DNA from: Cladosporium sp. IMV 00045
Lineage: Eukaryota; Ascomycota; Dothideomycetes; Cladosporiales; Cladosporiaceae
Length of the DNA stretch: 64,000 bases
NCBI GenBank assembly: GCA_001931905.2
Contig: MSJI02000448.1
Coordinates: 1 to 64,000 of the forward strand
Direction: 5' to 3'
Each line of letters opens with the position of its first letter. Position 1 is the stretch's first letter. The notes beneath the pieces were generated by a model. The model saw only the letters and a program-made list of their open reading frames with translations, searched no databases and had not been told where the DNA came from. This document shows, piece after piece, positions 33,832-43,428 of this stretch. Position numbers and translations under genes: made by a program.

Positions 33832-34363
33832 GGTGTCATGTGTGAAATACGATGGCTGGCAAAAGTGTCAAGAAACTGGGAACTTGAGGGGGCCGCCGAC
33901 GAGGATACACAGTATGCACCCCGCCCCTGCCACCTGATTCGACGTGCAGCCAATCGATGCACACCACGTCAAATGCCAAACACCAGGCGGAAGATGTCCT
34001 CGCCATCATGGTGTATCGACTGTCGAATGTGCTTCTATCGAAGACGTGACATCCTTATGCTCGGAAGCTGACGAGCGCTAGAGGAGGCTAGCGGTGGCTA
34101 GCGGTCAAACTAGCAGAAGGGTTAATATTAAATGATAAGTGCCTCTCAGAAATTAGGCAGCAACTATGCAACATGTGCTTATTTCTCACGCATTGTTGAA
34201 GACATGTATCAATCAAACATTGTCACGAGTCTAACGCCGATATGTCCGCAAAGGCCACTTCTTGGAGAAGCTCAAATACACCCTTTGTCCTAAAACGTCC
34301 TCTATAATAATCTCACAACCAACTCACAGTTGACTCTGACATTTATTCTGCATACACTGGAAA
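33832..34363. other. Divergent spacer with a short tandem repeat
   Basis: These 532 bp contain three 10-bp units beginning GCTAG (34077-34106), followed by an AT-rich stretch (near 34120-34140). No gene is supported. Confidence 0.55.
34077..34106 (+). repeat. Three-copy 10-bp imperfect tandem repeat
   Basis: The units GCTAGAGGAG, GCTAGCGGTG and GCTAGCGGTC follow each other directly. A further CTAGC occurs just downstream. Confidence 0.7.
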
Positions 34364-35111
34364 ATGTCCCATATCATCCTCACTGGCGCTACTGGCCGGG
34401 CTGGCTCAGCGGTCTTGATGCGTGCCATAGAATCACCAGCAATATCACGCATCACAGTCCTCTCGCCGACGACCTGTGAAACTGGTGGAAGCACAGACGA
34501 AAGTGAAAGTGGTGATATACAAGAACTTCACTGAATACCCATCCGACACCCTCGCTCAGCTACGAGGGGCTGATGCCTGCATTTGGGCTCTAGGTGTCAG
34601 CTCGGTGGGCATGTCAGAAGATACTTACACTCTCGTCACACACGACTATGCGCTCGCGGCTGCTAAGGCATTCACCAATCTCGGCAAGGAGGGGACCGAC
34701 GCTCCGTTCAAGTTCGTTTTCGTGTCCGGCGAGGGAGCGAACCTGGAGGAAAAAGGGGCGTTATTTGCGCGTGTCAAGGGCAAGACGGAGAATGCGGTGC
34801 TTAAGCTTGGGCGTGAGTCGGTCGGTCTCAGCGTGTACAGCGTGAGACCTGCTGGGATCGATACCGAGGGAAATAATTTAAGAGACAAGAATGCAAGTTG
34901 GGAAGACTGGCTGATGTATCTACTGGGGCCAATCCTCAGGAGATTCGCGAAGAGCTGGGTCATCTCGACTGGCGCCCTAGCGAAGGCTTGCTTGAGTCTG
35001 GCCACCGGAGATGGGAAGCCATTGCCACAGACAAATGGCATTGAGATGGAAGGGAGGCTAGTAAGGAATACTGCGCTCAGAAAGATGGCGGAGCAGTCAA
35101 CTCAGCAATAA
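34364..35111 (+). pseudogene. TIP30/HTATIP2-like NAD(P)-binding protein with a one-base frameshift
   Basis: The ATG at 34364 starts a classic Rossmann N-terminus (M-S-H-I-I-L-T-G-A-T-G-R-A-G-S-A-V-L-M-R-A-I). The frame then breaks at 34466/34467, where one extra C turns the expected L-S-R-R-P-V into L-S-P-T-T-C and a stop follows 24 codons later. From 34467 the correct frame continues unbroken to the stop at 35109-35111, giving 248 aa overall if the extra base is ignored. The second part has F-V-F-V-S-G-E-G-A-N (TIP30-like S-S-x-G-A equivalent), A-R-V-K-G-K-T-E-N-A-V-L and Y-S-V-R-P-A-G-I. No splice sites can bridge the break. It is either a young pseudogene or a single-base assembly error. 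Confidence 0.8.
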
Positions 35112-35372
35112 AGGAAGTCCGCCAGCTGCACAGGGTACTTCCAGATAACTACGCATGATTATCGTCCACGATGTATTTTGCATCTTCTAGCGCACGCGGC
35201 TTCCGGGAATGTGCAGACGAGAGCTCAATCGTGTGTTCGGCCTCGTACGCAATAAGTCGACGTCTACTCCGACATACATCTGGAAAACCTACCGGGAATC
35301 AACAGCTGCTTCACATTGTGCATCGATTTCGCATTTGAGTTGAGAAGGTAGTGCATTGTTGACGGTGATATA

Positions 35373-36698
35373 CTAAGTCGCGATACCAGGAATGCGGCCA
35401 TTACGGAATGCGTCGACGAACAGTTGATGATCTCTCCTTACGCGCGCGCTGTACTGGAACGCGAACGATGTGAGGAGATTTTCAAACTCGGCCGTGTTGG
35501 ACCCGATCGCATTGTTGATAGCCTCGACTGTTGAAAAGGGCACAATGGACTCATGGCCCTCCCTGTCGGAAGCTTTGTGCATCATCGCCACAGCCTGTCC
35601 AAGATCGGCAGCCACCGACAAAATCTCGTCTGCGTCGTTGATGCTACCCCACTCAATGTCCATGGCGAACGGCGACACCTCAGTGACCATGTAGCCCTTC
35701 CCATCGATCTCAGTCCATCCTAGCCACGAGTTGGCGTAACTTTGCAGAGAGCGCTGCAACGAGACTGTGCGGTGACCTTCGTGCTCGAAATAACTCTCGG
35801 CTTTGGGGTCTTTGATCTGAGAGGATACCGCCGACGGTTGAGACTCCTTCATGTAGATAATGACATCGCCGTCAAGGGCTTCATTATCACCAGCCACCAG
35901 GAGGTTGTACGTCAGCAGGCCTGCTGAGCCAATACCGACACCGCGACGGCTCACTACGTCCTTGACGTAACAACTGCCTTGCAGCTTCGGAATCGGCAAG
36001 GTTGTGAGGTATTTCTCGAAAGCCTCGATCACTTTCTCGCGAGTGGCATCGTCAACTTCAACAACGCCGTCCGTCCTTGTGAAATAACGCTCATGTCCAT
36101 GGATGTGTGTTGTCGAATCAAGCGTACCCACGCGGCTCTGCATACGCGTAGAGCGCAAAATCTCCAGCAGTGGGCCTTTAGCAGTGTCTAAGGTGAATCC
36201 AAGCGGATCCTGGGAGCCCGAAGCCAGCGCTTGGATCTTGCGGCAGTAGGAGTTCGCGAACTCTTTCACCATCTGGCCGATTTGGTCGTCGCTTAGCGCT
36301 TTCGCGTACCCGATCAGGGCGAACGAAGCACAAAGACGTTTGACATCCCACGTGAACGGACCGATGTAGGACTCGTCGAAGTCGTTGACTTCGAAGATCA
36401 AACGACCGCGGGAATCCATGTAGGTGCCGAAGTTTTCGGCGTGCAAATCGCCGTGGATCCAAGTTCGGCTTGTTTGTTCATGCAGGTATGCGCCACCTTG
36501 TGTTTCTTCACGCATGTCATGATAGAAGAGACAAGCTGAACCTCTGTAGAACGTCATTGGAGTGGCCGCCATTTTACGGAACTTGACTTGGAAAGCCTTG
36601 GGGTCTGCGGTCGTAAGATGACCGAAAGCATTGTCGAAGACATCAAGGATCTCCGAGGTGCGCTGAAGATCCTCAGAGGAAGGTTGTTCGGCAGCCAT
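35373..36698 (-). CDS. DUF2252 protein, kinase-like fold, intronless
   Basis: A single exon encodes 441 aa from the ATG at 36698 (M-A-A-E-Q). The core matches DUF2252. F-Y-R-G-S-A-C-L-F-Y-H-D lies near the start. W-I-H-G-D-L-H-A-E-N-F-G-T-Y resembles the catalytic-loop H-G-D-x-x-x-x-N of aminoglycoside-kinase-like enzymes. E-V-N-D-F-D-E-S resembles the metal-binding D-F-D. A late W-L-G-W-T-E-I-D segment follows. The family is common in actinobacteria and cyanobacteria, patchy in fungi, and of unknown function. The lack of introns and the patchy occurrence fit old acquisition from bacteria, but codon use does not look obviously foreign here. It has no signal peptide or membrane helix. Confidence 0.88.
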   Translation of the reverse strand: MAAEQPSSEDLQRTSEILDVFDNAFGHLTTADPKAFQVKFRKMAATPMTFYRGSACLFYHDMREETQGGAYLHEQTSRTWIHGDLHAENFGTYMDSRGRLIFEVNDFDESYIGPFTWDVKRLCASFALIGYAKALSDDQIGQMVKEFANSYCRKIQALASGSQDPLGFTLDTAKGPLLEILRSTRMQSRVGTLDSTTHIHGHERYFTRTDGVVEVDDATREKVIEAFEKYLTTLPIPKLQGSCYVKDVVSRRGVGIGSAGLLTYNLLVAGDNEALDGDVIIYMKESQPSAVSSQIKDPKAESYFEHEGHRTVSLQRSLQSYANSWLGWTEIDGKGYMVTEVSPFAMDIEWGSINDADEILSVAADLGQAVAMMHKASDREGHESIVPFSTVEAINNAIGSNTAEFENLLTSFAFQYSARVRRDHQLFVDAFRNGRIPGIAT

Positions 36699-37496
36699 TG
36701 TAGGAGATTGCTTCAAAGATTGGCGGTGATTGCAACGTTGAGTCGTGGATGGAAAACAGCCAGTTCGCATGAACGTGACACGATCAATTTAATATAATCG
36801 AAGGTAACAGGGCGTCAGGCACGCAGATGGCCAGCGCACTCTGATCGATTCAACATCCTTGAGAGGTTTCATCGTTTCTCCCTAGCCGGCCGAGGGAGCA
36901 CTACCTTGCGAATACTTCTATGATACGTCAGTCGGTTCCCTGCTTTAGGGGCGCAGCATTGAGTGGATTTGGCTCCAAACCTCCACGGAGGAAGTCGAAG
37001 TGATATACGTCGGTGAGTGAGGCATTTACGAATGCCATTAGGAAGGTCGAACACGCACAGTTCAGTTGCGACGTTTTGTGGAGTTGTTACCCTAGAGGCT
37101 ATACCGGTGTAAGGTTCCTCGGAGTCTAGGGACGACTGCGCCTCACTTGGCAAGCGGAACTGGGCCACACGACTTGTTGCGGTGACATTTCCATACAAAC
37201 TCAGAGAATCTCGACCATGTGTGTGTCTTCAACTCCTCTTCAGCAAATCAACATGTTAGTTCGGTCACTTTCGCCCGCGCACCGAAGATGTTTGCGAGAG
37301 AAATCAGGCTGTCGAAGACTGGACGAAGGTTAGACCAAGAACCTCGAACAAGCTTTGTCCCGCTCGATGGTGCTTGTGTCTTGGACTTCATCATGAGCAC
37401 TTTTGCAAAATGCGCCATTGGATGGGAATGGCGTACATGTAGTTTCCGAAGTTAGTGTTGTCTGAAGCAACAATTATCATCCTCACGCCTTGCCAC
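36699..37496. other. Divergent spacer, 0.8 kb
   Basis: This spacer lies between the DUF2252 start (minus) and the DUF998 start (plus). Only short non-descript open frames are present. Confidence 0.5.
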
Positions 37497-38237
37497 ATGG
37501 CGTTCGCAATCTGGAAGCAACTCCCCTGCCTCACCGTAGCAGCCGGCCTTCACATGTTTTCTGTCCTTCTTTGGTTCTCTCTGGAATTCCTGGCTATTTG
37601 TGCATTCGATCCCGACTACAATTGGATGCACAATGCCATCAGTGACCTAGGAATTCCTTACGACTTTGAGGATGCAAAACATTCCAATCGTCTCCCTCGA
37701 TCACGACAGTCGAAACTTATGAACATCAATTTCCGCGCCGTCGCTATCTTCTACGCCATAGAGCAGTATGCTCTGCTTTACGGGTTGACCAAAGAGATGC
37801 CCATCGTTCGAACGAAGTCCCGGCGCATTGTGCGTGAAATCCGTATGGCCCTGAGTATAGTCTTCATGCTGGGATTATGGACGGTCGGCTACATACATGC
37901 AGGCCCTATTGAGGATGCCAATGGACAAACTGCGCTTCATCTTACAGGGGCGGGGCTAGCAATCTCCAGCGGCAACCTCAATTCTATCCTCTCAGGGGCC
38001 CTCTCTGTCCCCTTGAGAGCGACAAAGGCTAGGCACTACCAAACCACTAGCCTCGCTCTTGGTTCTATCGGACTTCTGGCCTTGGTGAGCACCGCAGTCG
38101 CATCGACGTTGGGCTTCAGCGGCGTCACGAAGAGGATCAGTGTATACTGCATTCTGGCGTGGGGCTTCGTTACTGGTGTGGCAATTCTGGTCAAACCTGT
38201 TACCATCAAAGATGGGAATGGTGGAAAAGACATTTGA
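37497..38237 (+). CDS. DUF998-like polytopic membrane protein
   Basis: A single exon encodes 246 aa from the first ATG of the frame (37497). Five or six hydrophobic segments are visible. The signature after the first helix is W-M-H-N-A-I-S-D-L-G, which matches the I-S-D/E-L-G motif of DUF998 membrane proteins (broadly related to the frag1/DRAM-like group). A Y-I-H-A-G turn and a H-L-T-G-A-G-L-A-I-S-S-G-N-L-N helix follow in the expected order. The C-terminus is short and charged. The function is unknown. Confidence 0.75.
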   Translation: MAFAIWKQLPCLTVAAGLHMFSVLLWFSLEFLAICAFDPDYNWMHNAISDLGIPYDFEDAKHSNRLPRSRQSKLMNINFRAVAIFYAIEQYALLYGLTKEMPIVRTKSRRIVREIRMALSIVFMLGLWTVGYIHAGPIEDANGQTALHLTGAGLAISSGNLNSILSGALSVPLRATKARHYQTTSLALGSIGLLALVSTAVASTLGFSGVTKRISVYCILAWGFVTGVAILVKPVTIKDGNGGKDI

Positions 38238-38858
38238 GCCTCGAGGGGTTTGCTTCGACTATGTGCATCCCGCAACACACAGGTCAGCATGTCTGACATA
38301 GCACAGCCTTATGTGCCGACGCCAGTCACCTGGGGAAAGATATCGGGTTGTCGCCGAAACCCAGGATCAGTTGGGCTCTACGTCGTTGTCAAAGCCGTTC
38401 AGAAATGTCGATAATTTGCGCGCCAGAACGCAAAAGCGAGTGCTGCGACAAAACCATTAGTGTCCATTATACCCAATTGCGAGAGCATATCATTAATGAC
38501 CCGCACGAAGAGAAGCTCAATTCACTCAAATGATCATCAAGTCGGAACTGAGCTCTGGGAGCAACACTCAATATCGAGCATCATATGAAAGATCAAGCAT
38601 TAAACACTTCCAACAATCCATGAGAACGTAGGAAAACACAGCCCGAGTCCCCAGGCCTAACTAGCTTCTTCAACCTCATCATGCAATACCTCTTCACCCA
38701 GTCCCTATCCACCTAGAACACCCTTCTGGACTTCCGCTCCCTTTGTCCTTTGCCCTAGCCATCCGTATCCCGACAAACAGCCTCATATCACTCAGCTATG
38801 AACTTTCAAGTAAGTGTATTCTAATAGATCCGGGTTGCAAAAAGACAAAAAGACAAAA
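38238..38858. other. Intergenic, downstream of the DUF998 gene
   Basis: About 620 bp without a supported gene. Its last bases carry the T-rich terminator of the 5S rRNA gene that lies on the other strand. Confidence 0.5.
38847..38858 (-). terminator. RNA polymerase III terminator of the 5S gene
   Basis: On the minus strand the 5S 3' end is followed at once by T4, then a second T5 run a few bases on (A runs at 38855-38858 and 38847-38851 on the plus strand). This is the usual pol III stop. Confidence 0.8.
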
Positions 38859-38977
38859 ACATACAACAGGCGGGATTCCCAGATGGTCACCCACTCTAGT
38901 ACTAGTCGCCCGGTTCAGTGCTTATGTATGGCAGAGCGGACGGGATGCCCAGTTTTCACTGACCTATGGTCGTATGT
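38859..38977 (-). rRNA. 5S ribosomal RNA (dispersed copy, 119 nt)
   Basis: The minus strand reads A-C-A-T-A-C-G-A-C-C at the 5' end (38977) and ends G-T-T-G-T-A-T-G-T (38859), forming a 9-bp helix I with one G-T wobble. Helix II pairs TCAGTG with CACTGA. The invariant A-T-C-C-C-G-T-C-C-G-C-T-C-T block and the internal promoter region G-G-G-T-G-A-C-C are present. The 119-nt length is right for an ascomycete 5S. Pezizomycotina usually carry 5S genes as single copies scattered through the genome, so this fits. The intact helices and terminator argue for a working gene. Confidence 0.92.
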
Positions 38978-39360
38978 GACCGCTGAACTTTCAATCAAAA
39001 TTATGATGTTTTCATTCAAGCGATATAGGGGTGCCAACCTTGCTTGGCCAGGTATACACACCTCAACTGGCGTAGGTGAACATGTGTTTCCCATTTATTC
39101 GATCGGCATCTCAACGGCTCAAAAGGCGATGTTTCACCTGTAAAAGGAATCAGCAATATAAGCATGAGGATCAAATGTCTTAGTGGTAATACTTTCGTTC
39201 GTCAAAAATTCACGAAGCAGTTGTCGCTCAAGACGCAAAGGACGATAGATTGCTGGGTTGCACGTGAATCATAGATTTGCCTGAATTCAAGCTATTTGAT
39301 TTCCTTCAAGCTTAAGCTCTGAATGACCACCGGTGAAATGGGGGAATGCATCTTGTTACG
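38978..39360. other. Upstream of the 5S gene, up to the NLR remnant
   Basis: About 380 bp with no recognised gene. Any upstream control element of the 5S gene would lie at its left end. Confidence 0.4.
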
Positions 39361-40917
39361 TCTTTGAGACTGGAGGAGGGGTGTCCTAGTATGGCGTCGA
39401 AGTATGTCTCGTCAAGAGAACAAATCCGCCGTCGCAGGATCATATTGACGGGCTTGAGAGGCCTTGCTCTGATTGGCCATAATGACGAGAATGGTACATA
39501 CTGCATGCACTCATCCGTCAAGTGATGGATTCGAGCTTCCATGAATTTCCAAGAGAAGCAAGTCTGGTGCCATGCGACAGGTAGCGTTCTGGCTTTGGCG
39601 ATTCTGCTTCCTCCTGTGGGAGTTCAGGATGGCGATGAAGAGTTGCGAAGGGAGACTTTGCCGCACATCCAGCATGTGAGGGAGCAAGAAGAGCAGCTTC
39701 AGAGTGAACTTCGGAAGAAGCAAGGAAAGCGTGATAGACCTTGGCCTGATGCAACACCAGTTTATGGCAGGGCTCAGATGTTGCGAGACACCAAATTTAG
39801 CTTATCATATGCCGAGTCTGGATTGTGGTACGAGGCTCGAGAACTCATGCTGGTGGTTGACGAGTACTTGGTCAAATCTGTTGGACTAGACGATGCAGTC
39901 TCCATCAGGGCCCGCCTGTTTCTTTCAGAAACGTATTGGTGGCTTGGGGAGCCAGACGAAGCCGTCCGCTTACAGGAAGAACTGCTTGCTGCTTGCCTAA
40001 AGTCTTTTGGTGAAGACCACACGCAAACTCTGAACGTCAGCGATCGCCTAGGAGCAAGCTTCTGGCAACAGGGCAAGTTCCACAAAGCAAGAGAATTGGC
40101 GCAGAAGGCGGTGTACGGCTTTCACGAAGTGTACCCTACGGGTCATGTCGACAAGTCTCGGGCTCTGACCAACCTAGGTCGTTGCTGCGGCAAATTGGCT
40201 GACTTCGATCAAGCTGTCGAACTACATGTGGAGGCCCTCGAAGGGCTTGAGTCAGCTCAAAAAAAAAAAGGCTGAAGGTCAATACGGTGATCAAATCCTG
40301 GAAGTGATGGAAAACCTTGCAATGGCTCGACATGACCGCCAGCGCTACGGCAAAGCTCAGCCGGACGATTTGCAAGAGGCGCAAAGACTGCAAAGCGAAG
40401 TGCTCAAGGCCCATCCCACAAAAGAAAGTTAAGGAAAGAGCACCCGAAGTCCCTTTGGGCATCTTGCAACCTTGCTAGGATCAAAGCGTCGATGGGAACG
40501 CTCGAGGAGGCAGAACATATGATGAGGAAGAGTCTACCCGTCGCGGAGCGTAGCATGGGCACTGATCATATTGGAACGTTGATGGGCAAGGCGTATCTGG
40601 GACAGATTCTGACGTTGGCTGGAGAGCTTGATGAAGCAGAAGCCTTGCTATCTGGTGTCGTTGAATCGCATCGCGCACGAGATGGTCAGCAGATACATCC
40701 AGATCACCTTGTCGCAGCCACATTTCTGCTTGAGTGTTACCGTCGTCAGCACCGTTATCGTGCGGCAGATGCTATGGAGGGAAGGGTTTTGGGAGGAATC
40801 AAAGGCATGTTTGGTGAAGGATCGCCGTGGGAAAAGTTTTTTGTCGGTCATTACATGGCAGGCACAGAGGAGGTCATTTCAGAGGACGCGTGGGTGGGCT
40901 CGATTCATGTATGCTAG
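39361..40917 (+). pseudogene. Decayed 3' part of an NB-ARC/TPR (NLR-like) gene
   Basis: From about 39384 a plus-strand frame reads like the winged-helix end of a fungal NB-ARC protein (L-T-G-L-R-G-L-A-L-I-G, then G-T-Y-C-M-H-S-S-V). It hits TGA at 39523-39525, exactly where the family has V-H-D-W, and resumes as W-I-R-A-S-M-N. It then runs into TPR repeats (for example G-L-W-Y-E-A-R-E-L and L-G-A-S-F-W-Q-Q-G-K-F-H-K-A-R-E-L). An A11 run at 40259-40269 shifts the frame by one, and a second shift near 40420-40435 leads to a last TPR block (M-G-T-L-E-E-A-E-H-M-M-R-K-S-L) ending at 40917. No P-loop NB-ARC core is found upstream. At least three lesions and a missing 5' half mark it as a remnant of an intracellular immune or incompatibility receptor. 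Confidence 0.78.
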
Positions 40918-40943
40918 CTACCTTGCGTTTGGTTACAAAATGG

Positions 40944-42796
40944 TCAGGCCTTCGGTACAAAACGTAGCCAAACCCCGGCGTCTGGCATCATAGTCAGACC
41001 AACGTGATACTTAACGTCGTCTACCCATGATACCCATGACCCATCAGAGGAAAATGCAGTAGTGTTTCCGGCTTCATCAGTAGGAACGATGTGCTCGTAG
41101 TGCTGTAGCACTCGGCAAGTCAGATACTTCGCCTGAGTGATTGCGAATCGCTCTGGAAGCAAACGAAGCGGTCAGCAGACTTGGACTCATGGCAACTTGG
41201 AATGCCCTCGTGTCTTACCTCCCAAGCACTTCCGTGGCCCTGCAAGGAATGGATGATATGAGTAATCGACCATCCTTCGTTGCTTCACGGCATCGTTTTC
41301 CCATCTCTCGGCACGGAACTTGCTCGCATCCTGCCCGTACAACTCCTGGCTTCGTTGTACGGCAAACGTGGAAAATGCGACCAAGGTACCTTTCGGTATG
41401 AGAATAGGGGCATCACCCATTTCACCGCCACCGCGTGGTAGGAATGTGTCTTTTGTGTTGATGCGGCCGTTCAGTGGAATCGGCGGAAAGAGACGAAGGG
41501 CTACCACGAGAGTGAAGTCAGCTGGTGTGCCAGAAGTACATGTGTGGATACTGGCTTGCAAGGACTTACTTTCGCAGATGAAACTATCCAGCTTCGTCAT
41601 CGCGCTCAACTCCGCCTTGCTCGGTGTCCGTGACTTTTCAGATCCCAATACACTTTCCACCTCTTGCATCAACTTGGCCACTGAATGAGGTTGCCTCGCA
41701 AGGGCGTAGAAAATCCAGCTCAGCAGTGACCCGGAGGAGTCTCTTCCCGCAAGAACGAGGTTCATGAATTGGTCTCGAATTGGTTCCGGATCTCGCTCAG
41801 TGCGAAGGAGAGGCTCGAAGGCAATGTGAGTTTCTGAGGATTCGCTGCGGAATATGTCCAACTTTTGCAGTTCCATCGCGCGGCACACCATCTCGTCGAC
41901 GAGTCGCTCGGCCACGCTACAAGAAGTCCTGAACTCGATGCCGTCGATCATCCAGTAGAAGATCTTGAATCGCTCACGTCTGGAGATCCGTTTGAAGACA
42001 ACCTCCAATTCCGCTGCGAAGTCGCTTGACCACTTTGCGGCATTTGAAGCTGGCGTCACAAGACTTGCGTTTGCTCCGAGCAGGAATTCCGTTATCATCT
42101 TCAGATTGAGATCCAACAAACGATTTGTCAAATTGATGGCCGAGCCTCCAGAGAGAGTATTGGATTGGGTTTCGCGACTCATCGTCCCTTGCAGCTGCTG
42201 GAAGGTCTGCTCGAAGAGATCCAAGTCCGGCAAAGTCGGTAGTTGTATCATAGGTGCAAGTAGCTTCCGCGATGCTTCCCAAGCTGGACCATCCTGCGTA
42301 AAAATCCCGTTGCCGAGTAGTGGTCGGACGCACCCATGCCGGCCACTACCAACTTCAAAGGCTGGACGAAAATTAGCTTCCTCCTGACGACAACGGCTTG
42401 TGTGACTCTACCTTCAAACTGCCCAGAGAGCAATTCACGGATGTTACTAGTGTCCCGTGTGATCACCGTATACACAGGTCCGCACCATTGAGCATACGTG
42501 TCATCGTACTTCTCGTGGTCTCTGAGCATGAGCATGGGGTAGGTCTTCGTCGCTTCAGCCTGAAGGACATTTCTGAGCTTGTCCAGACCAAAAGGTGGAA
42601 ATCATTTGTTCGGCAGGCATCTCAATGGTTCGCATCCCTCGCGTTGTATAATACGACGATGTTCCGCCTGTAAAACGAGTCAGCTCATCAGCGTGAAGCT
42701 CGTTTGTTTCAGTCAACGTACCTTCGTGCGCGAATACTGTGCGAGATAATACGCGAGCAGGCATATCGCGAAGCCGGACGCGTAGACTGATAGCAT
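40944..42796 (-). pseudogene. CYP52-type cytochrome P450 with one premature TGA, otherwise intact
   Basis: Five exons fit perfectly: 42796..42722, 42667..42412, 42361..41570, 41500..41219 and 41152..40944. The introns are 54, 50, 69 and 66 nt and the total is 538 codons. Exon 1 codes the membrane anchor (M-L-S-V-Y-A-S-G-F-A-I-C-L-L-A-Y-Y). Exon 2 has R-E-G-C-E-P-L-R-C-L-P-N-K and then a TGA at 42604-42602 (codon 47), after which P-P-F-G-L-D-K-L continues in the same frame. Downstream parts are whole: P-L-L-G-N-G-I-F-T-Q-D-G-P-A-W, I-helix A-G-R-D-S-S-G-S, E-T-L-R-L-F-P-P-I-P-L-N-G-R (E-x-x-R), L-P-R-G-G-G, and the heme site F-L-A-G-P-R-K-C-L-G (Cys466). CYP52 enzymes omega-hydroxylate alkanes and fatty acids in the ER. 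The stop should abolish the anchored enzyme, or it is a sequence error. Confidence 0.88.
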
Positions 42797-43428
42797 TCTG
42801 TTGACAGTAGTAGCTGTATCACCCAGCTAGAGAATGTTGGAGTTTGCAAGAACGCAGATGTCGCTCATGACATCAAGATTGCTCTCTAGGTACCTTATGA
42901 AGGTGTGAGCGTTCCCCACCAGTAAACAACACCTGGCTGGAGCATTCCTATCTTGATGGCGCCATCAAGCAAGGGGGCCGTCGGACTTCGGATAGTTGCA
43001 TGAGTCTCTAGCGGGCGAGACTTTCAACTAGACACTTGCCCACTGGTTTCTATGCTTTTACTCATTCTGTGAAGACGTATAGCTGAGTATCATGTAAAGC
43101 CTCTTTTCATAAGAAGATTTGATGCAATGACAACGATGTACAAAGCAGCATCTGTTCATGGGCGACTCCTCATTTCAGCAAGGTCTTTGTCATGCTGCGA
43201 GCAGTCAGCAGCGATGATCGCTTGCATATGCATTGACAGACGGTTACACAGGAGAGCGAATTCCACCATGTTCTGGGCCTTCGGTAAGCGTTAGCAACTT
43301 GAAACCGGCATCTTTCCCATATGTCTGGCCGTCCGCAGGCACAAAATGGAGACATGAGGCGAAGCCAGCTGTTGTAACCAATGAACCATCGAAGTTTCAA
43401 GAGACAAGATTTCAATAAATCGACCCGC
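42797..43428. other. Spacer between P450 start and amino-acid transporter stop
   Basis: These 632 bp carry the P450 promoter region, including a perfect 18-bp palindrome (listed separately). No gene is seen. Confidence 0.5.
42952..42969. promoter_or_regulatory. Perfect 18-bp palindrome upstream of the P450 gene
   Basis: The sequence CTTGATGGC followed at once by GCCATCAAG is its own reverse complement. It lies about 156 bp upstream of the P450 ATG. Its length and position fit a binding site for a dimeric transcription factor, which is inference. Confidence 0.35.

Noticed and set aside
42362..42411. An apparent frameshift in the P450 after L-L-S-G-Q-F-E
   Set aside because: A 50-nt intron (GTAGAG donor, CTAAT branch, TCCAG acceptor) restores the frame and the conserved F-x-x-G-S-G-R-H-G-C-V-R-P-L-L-G sequence, so there is no lesion here.
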